This document shows, one piece after another, positions 57,096 to 64,000 of a stretch of 64,000 nt of DNA; position 1 is the stretch's first letter; each line of letters starts with the position of its first letter. The notes under the pieces are model-generated. The model saw nothing but the letters and a program-made list of their open reading frames with translations. It was not told the origin of the DNA and did not search any database. The translations under genes and the position numbers were made by a program. Source of the stretch: Gonocerus acuteangulatus (lineage: Eukaryota; Arthropoda; Insecta; Hemiptera; Coreidae); the NCBI GenBank assembly GCA_946811695.1, contig OX328124.1, forward strand, positions 89,708,196 through 89,772,195. Reading direction: 5' to 3'.

Positions 57096-59141
57096 ATTAG
57101 CTGCATCAAATTCTCTTAAACATTGGGAGATGGTCGGGGTTTGGACTTAATAGTTTGTAAGACTATATTTTATAATAATAAAAGAGTTTTTATTGTCATT
57201 CTTTCGGGTTGAATTTCAAACCTTTATCTAGACTATGAAGAGAGAAAAAATTGTCTCACTTGGAAGTCGCTACACCAAGAAGTGATGTAGCATTCTCATA
57301 AAGGTTTGAGGTTTCCATTCTGAATTTTTAAGTAGTTGCCTTACAAGATAAATGATCATGGTTTTCCATTTGAGACTATTTGAGTTTATACTTCAAAAAT
57401 TTTAAACGAATAATACCTGTGCCACCAAATTTCAAATTCCATGCGATTTCATTGGTTTTTAGGTTTTTCGATGAAGAAAAATGGAACTTTAGCATGAACG
57501 ATTTGTGTGAAAAATTACTGGAAAGGCTTAAAGATGAGGATGAAAACGCAAAATTAGAGGTAATGAATGAACCCACATACACATGCTAATGAACACACAG
57601 CATAATGCTAGTACTACGAAACGTAAGAAACCAGATCATTGGACAATTGAAAAATTCTAGTCCTGCCACTCTGTGTAATCAATGCCTTCTGTGTAAACGT
57701 TTTTGTTGGACATTTATTAAGCTTTCGGGAGATTAAGGCCAATTTACCACGATTTCCCAATCGTTTAAGCGATATTTAAGAAAATATACACAAATTCTAT
57801 AACTGATCATATATTTTAATAAACAGTTTTTGTTTTTTTTAATTTTAACGTCCATTTATTGACAAAGAATTTAAGGACACGCCACCTTTAAGGTTACCAT
57901 CATTTTCTAACCAGGATAGGGCTGACGCCTTTTTTTTTTTTCGAAAGAAAAGGCACCACCCCTAGTGGGAAACGAACCCACGACCTTAGGCAAAGAGTTT
58001 ATACGCCTTAGCACTCATGGCCACCGGTCCTCCGATTATTTTTTTTCTTTATTTTTTTTTTCAATACTTTATATATTCCAAATGTAACCAACATTTTAAT
58101 ATAACTGCACTGGTGATTTCCTGGGCCATGCACTTTTGTCCGAACTCGTACGACCTGTCCGAACTCACCCCAGATGACGGTACGTTAAATTACAAACAAT
58201 TTTTGGTTACTTGCTAAAGATCTTTCTGAGCGTATGTCGAAGAATTTTCGCTACTGTAAGTTAGTGGCGCCTGAAATCTAACTTTTCTTCAACATTTCAT
58301 TGGAGTAGGTGTTTTAATTTTTCACAAAATATTAACTATATTTATTGCGGGATTTCCAAGTGACACTAGGGAAAAGATGACGCAGTTCCTGTAAGTCGGA
58401 CTTTCTTAACTCCGAAAATATCTAAAATTTAAATCTCTTAGTTTGAATGATACAAAAAAAAGTACACGTAAATTATTAATGATCTATGTGAAGGAATTTT
58501 GATAGACCCATTAAATCTCTAAAATTATTAAGCAAATTAATACAATTTGGCCCTTCATTCTTCTTTATTACAAGTTGTTTTCGTTATATCTGTTATAAAA
58601 TGAATATTTTATTTTGTCTGAAGGTACTAACTACTTTCCTAAAGCTGCACAGGAGACTTCAGAAGAAGTCTACAGTAACGGAAATAGACCAGAATGACTG
58701 GGAAATGCTGAAATACGACCTATGTTACTTGCTTCTCTGCACAGCTGTTGGACGAATGGAGAGATGTCTGAGACGAGAGAATTGGGGCCTCATACCTCCA
58801 TTAAAAGTATAAATCTACACCTTACCCAATCCATTAATGTTAATATATTTTTACATTTTTGTCAAGCTGCATTTAGTTTATTTTTATTATTCTAAATATT
58901 TTACTACTGTTGATATATCATTTAACTTATTGTCATTTTTATCGCCCAGCATTATAAATCTGGAGCAACATCACGTTTTTTGGGGTACCTAAATGAAATG
59001 TCAAGTTTTCACTAATGGCCGTCCATGGGGGTGCCAATTTCTTTTCGTATTATACATGGTTTTCAGTGGAATAAACTGAGGGGAGGTTGGGTTTTATACT
59101 AGTAAGGAATTGCAATTATTCGATATTACTAGGGTTGTTAC

Positions 59142-59191
<50 letters not shown>

Positions 59192-60205
59192 ATAGAAGGA
59201 CGATAAAACGGACGCCTAAAGACGTTTTGGTACAGAATATTTATTATTATTATTATTAATGTAAAACGGCTAAAGAGATCATCCATGATAGTACTATCAT
59301 TCGATCCCACACATTCATAAAATCATGTATTTGTTTTTTGTTTTTTTTCTCTCTCTCTTAGCCTCCTGGGCCAAAGGGTGAATACACAGGCGAAACGTTC
59401 GAAATTTCAGCGAAAGACAAGGCACCACAGAACTTGTCCTTTAAAAAAGCGCCCGCCGAAGGTACAAAAATGGACGAACACAATTCGACAGAGGAGGAAG
59501 AGGACAACATTTTGGAAGAGGAAATCAAAATCAAAGAATTGAATGGAGCGGTTCCTCAGGACGATGAAGTTGAGGAGTTCACTTTTAATACTGGGCGGCG
59601 AATTGAATTCGATGGCCCAGAGGAAATTTCACTTCCGTCCAGGAGATGGCCTGATAATTTTAATTTAAGGAGCGTCCCATCGCAAGAACTTGTTCCCAAC
59701 AAAAAAGAGGTGAGTTAAGACATCAGTTAATTTGCTTTATGTTTTTGACTTGGTTCCATTTTAAGGGTGTATATTATATATTTATTATTTATGTTGACAC
59801 AGCTTTCTCGAGCGGTCGATTTTTAAGGTAAATTTCGTAGAAAAAAAAAAAAGAAGAATTCTGAGACGTACAAAAACCTCTGCTGTAGCCAGACGCGGTG
59901 AAAAATGTCCTGGATAAATAATTGTTGGCCAGAATCAGTTCCATCGGTTCAAGATAGAGTCTAGAGACGCAGAAACAGGACTGCAAATCTGGATGATGTC
60001 ATATGTTAAGATAAGCTGTAATCTATTTCAGGCTATTATAAAATAACAAATTTGTAAAAACTGTTATCAATACTAAAATGGACAACTGTCTGCTGAAGCA
60101 AAATGGGATTTCTGCGAAATATCACGTTAATAACGGACCGCTGGAGAAAGACGTAGGTATCAACAATAATAATTCTCCCCAGCAAAGGAACCTCAAACAG
60201 AAACA

Positions 60206-60262
<57 letters not shown>

Positions 60263-60609
60263 AAAAATCAGTCCCGTAACAGGCCACGAGGGCCCTGAGG
60301 GGCAGATACTATAGAGGTATCTGATTCATGACCATACGGCACACTAGGGAGATAGTGTGGTCAGTACTATGCTCCGGCCGCCTGATTTTCCCCTTGGCTG
60401 CTTCGACTGCTAGAGTCATTAGCACCAACCAAGGTACCCATTTTTAATTAATTAATTAAAGGCTGGGTTGGCCTAGGGACGGTCAGGGAGGCCGAATTCA
60501 ACCCATGAACGAAGACACTTGAAGAAAAAATCTTTAGTGCTTGCTCGGGATTTGAACTCAGGCCTCCAGCTTATTAGTCCAGCGCTCTACCACTGAGCTA
60601 ACCTCGCCC

Positions 60610-60682
<73 letters not shown>

Positions 60683-61572
60683 ATATATATTATAATATAT
60701 ATATATTATAATATATATATTTATATATATTATAATATATAAGCGGCCTGAATTTAGCCTATTGTACCCCAAAACTCGGCAAACTACAGATTCCTAACAA
60801 ACGATTGAACGACGCAAATAACAAGCTTATAATTGAGAAAATTTAACAAGGGAAATAAGAAACGATTGAAGTAACTAGCTAAAGTAGCTATTTACCAGAA
60901 AATAATTTTTTCATAGTGCATTTCTTTTCCTAAATTATTGACCCAGACCACTCTGTGGTGTAAATGTTTTGATCATTAATCTCCACCAAATATGTGCATT
61001 AATGGATCAATTTTCTGGTTCCATTATTTGGTTTAGTCACATAGCTAGACTGGTAGGACATGTTGAAGTGTAAAAACTTAAAGTGGTACTAAATATTGAT
61101 AGTGTACTATTTTGCCAGTTTCGTTGACATTATAATATAATCTTATGAGTATGGTGCAATTCACAGAATACTTGTATTAACCTTGAGTCAATTAGACATT
61201 TGGTTTTCTTTATAGGTTAAAGTTCTTAAAACCCCTATGAAGGAGACGAAAGAACAGAAGAGGACTCAAAAGAGCATGATTGAAAAAGGAAAAGAGGTCA
61301 AAGGGAGTAAAATGAAAGATTTAAGGGTTTCTGACGTGTCTACAAATATATGTTCCGTCTATGACCAATACGATGTTAAACCTGAGATTTTAAATTTTCA
61401 TAGAGCGTTTGTAACTATGCATTGGAGAAATATTCTTGAACAAACAGTCGAGAACATAGGAGATATCATAGACTTACTGAATTCCTACAGGGGAGAGCCA
61501 GACAGCATAGACCCTTCGCTGACAGATCGACTGCATCATTCTTGTAATAAACATTTTATTTCTGAAGATTAA
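51991..61572 (+). CDS. MYCBPAP: MYCBP-associated protein-like, seven exons
   Basis: Exons 51991-52202, 54037-54846, 56051-56290, 57463-57559, 58624-58806, 59362-59709 and 61216-61572 join in phase to 748 residues. Near the start NWERWIKIRKEGEEKL, GRPPGCLVMNRDSVW and REKEII match the conserved MYCBPAP block. Later VGPFILRGRD, DVLIANKGAIAIEYTWTKV, FFFNKCDGILLPGQSF and FKPRTSGLFREIW form the ASH/Ig-like beta domain typical of the family. The C-terminal part has helical blocks (RMERCLRRENWGLIPP), an acidic stretch (TEEEEDNILEEEIK) and a basic linker. In vertebrates the protein binds MYCBP and is linked to sperm flagella and motile cilia. The start is the first ATG after an in-frame stop; human MYCBPAP is longer at the N-terminus, so an upstream exon cannot be excluded. 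The acceptor at 58623 is weak. Confidence 0.82.
52553..52970 (+). mobile_element. 5'-truncated jockey-like LINE end, with target duplication
   Basis: The frame PKCIRCGVLLTMKYILTECL, then LDEILGDYPEQITKLFEFLV and ATNLTDKI ends at TAA 52752-52754. The Cys/His pattern C..C.....T..HIL.EC (His replaced by Tyr here) is the tail after RNase H in arthropod jockey-type elements. The 3' UTR ends GGGTGGCCATGACCCAGTGT and a CCTTAAAACAAAACAAAAA tail. AAAAAGTGAGTTA lies on both sides, a target duplication. It sits in MYCBPAP-like intron 1. Confidence 0.85.
52972..53490 (-). repeat. R1 repeat copy in MYCBPAP-like intron 1
   Basis: TTATTTCTCCGATTGACATC, CCCATCGAAAGTTGC and the end AAAAAGTCCGACTCACAGGA with TGCGTCATCTTAG. 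Inverted relative to 23500-24525; no hairpin block attached. Confidence 0.7.
53597..53885. repeat. Copy of the 32205-33285 TIR element, one end
   Basis: TTTTACATTAAAGATTGTTG, GCACCTTTCCCCTATGCGCA, CTTATCTACCCAAGAG and TAAAACACTTCATGAAA follow the order of 33070-33285. Confidence 0.75.
54037..54846 (+). CDS. MYCBPAP: MYCBPAP-like exon 2 (residues 71-341), beta domain
   Basis: Acceptor TTATTTTAG. Starts CGKSGCPLFWKTTLPLRPCG and ends with the conserved domain LLPGQSFEQRFFFKPRTSGL to AVSS. No ATG opens this frame, which confirms a spliced start. Donor TCAAA|GTAAGC. Confidence 0.9.
54983..55165 (+). repeat. SINE type A, degraded (MYCBPAP-like intron 2)
   Basis: GATCGAGTACCGTGAGAGTT, AAGGCGTGAAC and GTTCGATCTCCACTA keep the A and B boxes; the tail is not recognisable. 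Confidence 0.5.
56051..56290 (+). CDS. MYCBPAP: MYCBPAP-like exon 3 (residues 341-421)
   Basis: NPKEENEYILFIDNYL, RALEIAESILHQTAP and KEIFNYINPALQYDMDTIRE, the region after the beta domain. Acceptor TTTTATGCAG, donor TCCAA|GTAAGA. Confidence 0.88.
56396..56460. repeat. CCTCCC hairpin repeat remnant (intron 3)
   Basis: TTTTAGCGGATTCTCTCCCT and CCCATAGGAAGGAAAAAGC, followed by GTCAACCC; a shortened copy of the 17251 block. Confidence 0.45.
56692..56932. mobile_element. hAT-type MITE, fourth copy (intron 3)
   Basis: Left end CATGGGCGTAAATAAGG is clear and the body (AATAAATTAAATAAGATCAT, GCGTTTTAGTTGGCTAAAA) matches; the right end has diverged. Confidence 0.7.
57463..57559 (+). CDS. MYCBPAP: MYCBPAP-like exon 4 (residues 421-453)
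   Basis: FFDEEKWNFSMNDLCEKLLE and RLKDEDENAKLE. Acceptor GGTTTTTAG, donor GAG|GTAATG, phase 0. Confidence 0.8.
57640..58406. repeat. R1 repeat remnant split by a SINE (intron 4)
   Basis: 57710-57835 and 58034-58110 carry R1 blocks, and 58370-58406 is the family end (GATGACGCAGTTCCTGTAAG, TCGGACTTTCTT). Confidence 0.6.
57836..58033 (-). repeat. SINE type A in intron 4
   Basis: Minus strand: GGAGGACCGGTGGCCATGAG, GTGGGTTCGTTTCCCACTAG, TTCTTTCGAAAAAAAA and tail AATAAATGGACGTTAAAATT. Confidence 0.85.
58624..58806 (+). CDS. MYCBPAP: MYCBPAP-like exon 5 (residues 454-514)
   Basis: LHRRLQKKSTVTEIDQNDWE, KYDLCYLLLCTAVGRMERCL and NWGLIPPLK. The acceptor TTGTCTGAAG at 58623 has a poor pyrimidine tract; another in-frame acceptor (CCTAAAG, exon from 58642) would shorten it by six codons. 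Donor AAA|GTATAA. Confidence 0.75.
59144..59189 (+). repeat. Poly(A) tract (intron 5)
   Basis: About 45 A, with no recognisable retroposon body in front of it. Confidence 0.85.
59362..59709 (+). CDS. MYCBPAP: MYCBPAP-like exon 6 (residues 515-630)
   Basis: PPGPKGEYTGETFEISAKDK then an acidic segment (STEEEEDNILEEEIKIKE). Strong acceptor CTCTCTCTTAG, donor GAG|GTGAGT. Confidence 0.82.
60208..60261. repeat. (TA)n microsatellite (intron 6)
   Basis: About 27 units. It borders the 3' end of the type C element that follows. Confidence 0.95.
60265..60611 (-). repeat. tRNA-like SINE, type C, with long body
   Basis: Minus strand head GGGGCGAGGTTAGCTCAGTG, GTAGAGCGCTGGACTAATAA and B box TGAGTTCAAATCCCGAGC, then a non-tRNA body with AGTACTGACCACACTATCTC and CTCAGGGCCCTCGTGGCC. 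(TA)n tracts flank both ends, so it may have inserted into, or have been bordered by, a microsatellite. It lacks the shared core of types A, B, D and 5S. Confidence 0.7.
60614..60740. repeat. Long (TA)-rich microsatellite (intron 6)
   Basis: About 64 bases of pure (TA) and then a higher-order TATATTATAA pattern repeated five times. Confidence 0.9.
61216..61572 (+). CDS. MYCBPAP: MYCBPAP-like exon 7, terminal (residues 631-748)
   Basis: VKVLKTPMKETKEQKRTQKS, a basic linker, then VYDQYDVKPEILNFHRAFVT and helical end HHSCNKHFISED before TAA. Acceptor TTCTTTATAG. An AATAAA lies inside the coding sequence at 61547-61552. Confidence 0.82.
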   Translation, partial: VKVLKTPMKETKEQKRTQKSMIEKGKEVKGSKMKDLRVSDVSTNICSVYDQYDVKPEILNFHRAFVTMHWRNILEQTVENIGDIIDLLNSYRGEPDSIDPSLTDRLHHSCNKHFISED

Positions 61573-61817
61573 ACTTTTGTTTTATTTATCACCCACTATA
61601 ATTGCAATTTTAATATCTGCTGTATATTATTTATGATATCTCTAATTTACAAAGACAAGTATAGAAAGACTTTCTGGATAAGTCTGAACGCAAATTAAAT
61701 TTATTGTAAATGTTTCCTTCCATAAGCGCGTAAGTAAATGATATATCATATCATTCTGAACATTCCTAAATAAGCTTTTCTTGAACCATTTCAGTGATTT
61801 TATTTCCATAATTCATG
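61573..61817. other. 3' side of the MYCBPAP-like gene
   Basis: Likely 3' UTR and downstream sequence; no clear polyadenylation signal. Confidence 0.4.
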
Positions 61818-62560
61818 TGGTAAAACTGAAGGAGAGCGTCCTCAGCTACGATTTTCTTCAAAGTTTGCACTATAACGTATTTTGATGCACTAAACACGAA
61901 TCCGTTGAAAAAAAAACCCGCTCTCAACTAGGAAAGAAGTTATTTTAAAAAAAAGTTCACTGTGATGAAGGTTAGGAAAGAATGCCTTGGACGACTTTTG
62001 GGCATAGAATTCTTTTCATTTCTGCGAGTTGGATTGACTAGGGGTTTTGATGTTTTCTTGAGCGAGCGGAGCGTAGCGGATCCGTTGAAAAAAAAAAACG
62101 CTCTCAACTAGGGAAGAAGTTATTAAGCACTAAAGTTCAATGTTATGGAGGTTATAAAAGACGGGGTAAAAAGCTTATATGTAAACACGTGCTTGCGCAA
62201 TTGTCCTTAATGACGAAGTGTAATTGAAATTTAGACTCACCTGTGGTAGCTGGCTTGGTCGTAAATTGTCGCTTTTGGGTATACGTGCTATGCGTTTCCG
62301 CTCGCTCAAGAAAACATCAAAACCCCTAGTCAATCCAACTCGCAGAAATGAAAAGAATTCTATGCCCAAAAGTCGTCCAAGGCATTCTTCCCTAACCTTC
62401 ATAACAGTGAACTTTTTTTTTAAATAACTTCTTTCCTAGTTGAGAGCGGGGGTTTTTTTTTCAACGGATTCGTGTTTAGTGCATCAAAATACGTTATAGT
62501 GCAAACTTTGAAGAAAATCGTAGCTGAGGACGCTCTCCTTCAGATTTACCATTCATGTTT
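61818..62560. mobile_element. Foldback element, second copy
   Basis: Arms 61818-62070 and 62295-62560 are near-perfect inverted copies: GGAGAGCGTCCTCAGCTACG, TTTTGATGCACTAAACACGA, CAACTAGGAAAGAAGTTATT, GACGACTTTTGGGCATAGAA. The middle and GAGCGAGCG blocks are those of 13560-14965, but the outer ends differ. The spacer partly repeats an arm block (62075-62130). No coding frame. Confidence 0.85.
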
Positions 62561-63725
62561 AATTCATTTAATAAATGTGGTTGTATTTTTTTTTGTTTTG
62601 GCTCTTGGATACATTTCAAAAGAATAGATACATTAACAATTTCGATTTCGTTTAAGCTATTTGAGAAGTATTTATTAACGTTTAGCCATTAATTATTTCA
62701 ATAACTTCTTTGAATAATTTTAATAATACAAAATTTTCTTTAATAATTTTAATGTAACTAACTACAATACAGTTCTGACCCCTTATACTAATATCAAAGC
62801 TAAGAAAAGGTAATTCTAGTCAAATTAATGGGTATCAAATTTTAAACTATTCTAACTTCTAATTTTAGAGTTCCGTGTATATATTCCGAGTTTACTATCA
62901 AACGTGAACGCGCTATAAATGTTTATTTTAAGCGAGTAACTAACTCATTCGAATTAATATTGATAGATAAGAAAGATTTAGGAATTTGAAAAACGAGATT
63001 GTACCCTAAGCGCTTCTTAAAGTAATGGCTCTAAACTTTAGCAAAAATACTTCTACACAAACACTATACATTAGTAACCTTCTGTTCAGAAAATTGATTT
63101 TCTCGACAAAGGTACATATAAAATAAGAGCAATACCTTTTCCATAAATATTTGATTGTAGTTAAGAAAATAATTCTCTTTGTAAAGTACATAGTATTTCT
63201 AAGGGAGGAGGTTCTGTTCTGGTAAAAGATAACTCATAATATCGATATACGTCTATATTATTTAGTTTTATATAATTTAACTAGCAACTTTTGTTCATAA
63301 CTCTTTACTGTTTTGTTTGCAGCAAATAATGCCCATTTTTATGCAATAAAAGTTATAGTTACCAATTGTATTTGACTTATATGGGTGGCTTAATACGAAT
63401 GATCGATAGATAATGTAAGGCATTAAAAATTCAAAGCAAAGAAAATAATCAATATGCTTCTCCTTATCTATCCTTTGTTTTCCCACCAAGCGTTGCTATC
63501 TTATCTCATTCTTTAAATTTGTGACATTTTCATTTTCAACTAATTTTACATATATATTTAATTTTTATACATTACAAATATATTAAACGAAAATATTTTC
63601 TTAAGATGGGCTCAGATTTTATCAAGTCATTCCATATTCTTAAAATTAAACTAATTTTTAACATATTTTTGCTTTCTGGCTAGTTCATTCAATTTCCTCG
63701 AACATATTACATCATTAAAGAAAAA
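62561..63725. other. Intergenic, no exon seen
   Basis: AT-rich. A TTTCTGGCTAG acceptor-like site at 63683 could begin a 5' UTR exon of the gene at 63726. Confidence 0.45.
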
Positions 63726-63807
63726 ATGGCAGCAAAAGAGTTCTGTAGATTTGACTACAATCCAGGTCCTGCAAGTGCTGATTTAATTGAAGATGGTCTT
63801 TGGCTGG
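63726..63807 (+). CDS. First coding exon of a gene running off the window; possible dual-specificity phosphatase
   Basis: ATG preceded by AAAGAAAAA gives MAAKEFCRFDYNPGPASADL then IEDGLWLG and a strong donor CTGG|GTAAGT in phase 1. The LIEDGLWLG ending resembles the first strand of dual-specificity phosphatase domains (pattern I...L.LG), but 28 residues are too few to be sure. The catalytic HC(X5)R motif would lie outside the window. Confidence 0.45.
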
Positions 63808-64000
63808 GTAAGTTGACAAAACAAATAAATCCATTAAGATGTAACTAAATATGCCATAATAGATCTTTAGCCAAAAAAAAAATAAGAATTTTAGCAACTG
63901 AGCTTTACTGGGAAAACTTATTCTTAAATACACATGTGTATATGAACATCCCTTTGTGTGGCTGAAAAGCCTGCCTTGCTAATATAAATGAGGGGAAGGA
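63808..64000 (+). other. Start of the following intron
   Basis: Non-coding after the donor at 63808; nothing else seen. Confidence 0.5.

Noticed and set aside
60078..60206. Extra MYCBPAP-like exon between exons 6 and 7
   Set aside because: The frame MDNCLLKQNGISAKYHVNNG is open but has no acceptor, and exons 6 and 7 already join in phase 0.
60530..60611. Functional tRNA gene (minus strand)
   Set aside because: A and B boxes are fine, but no matching acceptor stem exists and the sequence continues into a SINE body; the same holds for 32395-32488 and all type A and B heads.

Overview
This is an intron-rich, AT-rich animal nuclear sequence, most likely from an arthropod (inference from the mix of Helitrons, a jockey-like LINE end, tRNA/5S-derived SINEs and very dense microsatellites; the sequence alone does not fix the species). 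Three multi-exon genes can be rebuilt by splicing with consistent phases. CHMP5 (ESCRT-III, + strand, 21610-28782) is complete with six exons. A carbonic-anhydrase-domain gene with a long C-terminal extension (- strand, 34014-44731) has seven exons visible and lacks its 5' end. A MYCBPAP-like gene (+ strand, 51991-61572) has seven exons and may be complete. A fourth, unrecognised secreted-type protein gene lies on the - strand at 10956-12924. The first coding exon of a further + strand gene, perhaps a dual-specificity phosphatase, sits at the right edge (63726-63807), and one unassigned - strand exon lies at 49754-49841.

Layout. 1-10.9 kb: no gene; small inverted-repeat elements (462-724, 3553-3842, 8525-8945), a hAT-type MITE with a perfect 8-bp target duplication (7549-7825) and several SINEs. 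10.9-12.9 kb: unknown - strand gene. 13.5-15 kb: foldback element with an 87-bp-arm palindrome at its centre. 15.9-20.9 kb: a 2.8-kb inverted-repeat element with G/C homopolymer-bearing tandem units, then a tandem pair of another repeat family and a second arm copy. 21.6-28.8 kb: CHMP5, whose introns hold a 5S-rRNA-derived SINE, a 44-bp minisatellite and a Helitron with a Pif1 helicase remnant. 28.8-34 kb: intergenic, a TIR element and SINEs. 34-44.7 kb: carbonic anhydrase-like gene. 45.4-48.5 kb: a 3129-bp PIF/Harbinger-type element (TAA target duplication) with a broken MADF-like gene, a minisatellite and a nested SINE. 48.5-49 kb: a decayed reading frame. 52-61.6 kb: MYCBPAP-like gene with a LINE end and repeats in its introns. 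61.8-62.6 kb: second foldback copy.

The genes show no functional linkage as a pathway; they are ordinary metazoan neighbours. The unusual content is the repeat system: at least four SINE types with different heads (tRNA-Ser/Leu-like, tRNA-Glu-like, tRNA-Ala/Ile-like, 5S rRNA), most of which share a central block and 3' tails in different combinations, and a family of inverted-repeat elements that carry their own (TA)n tract. The other point of interest is a carbonic anhydrase domain that keeps its zinc ligands at exact spacing but lacks the Thr199 loop and is fused to about 500 extra residues.
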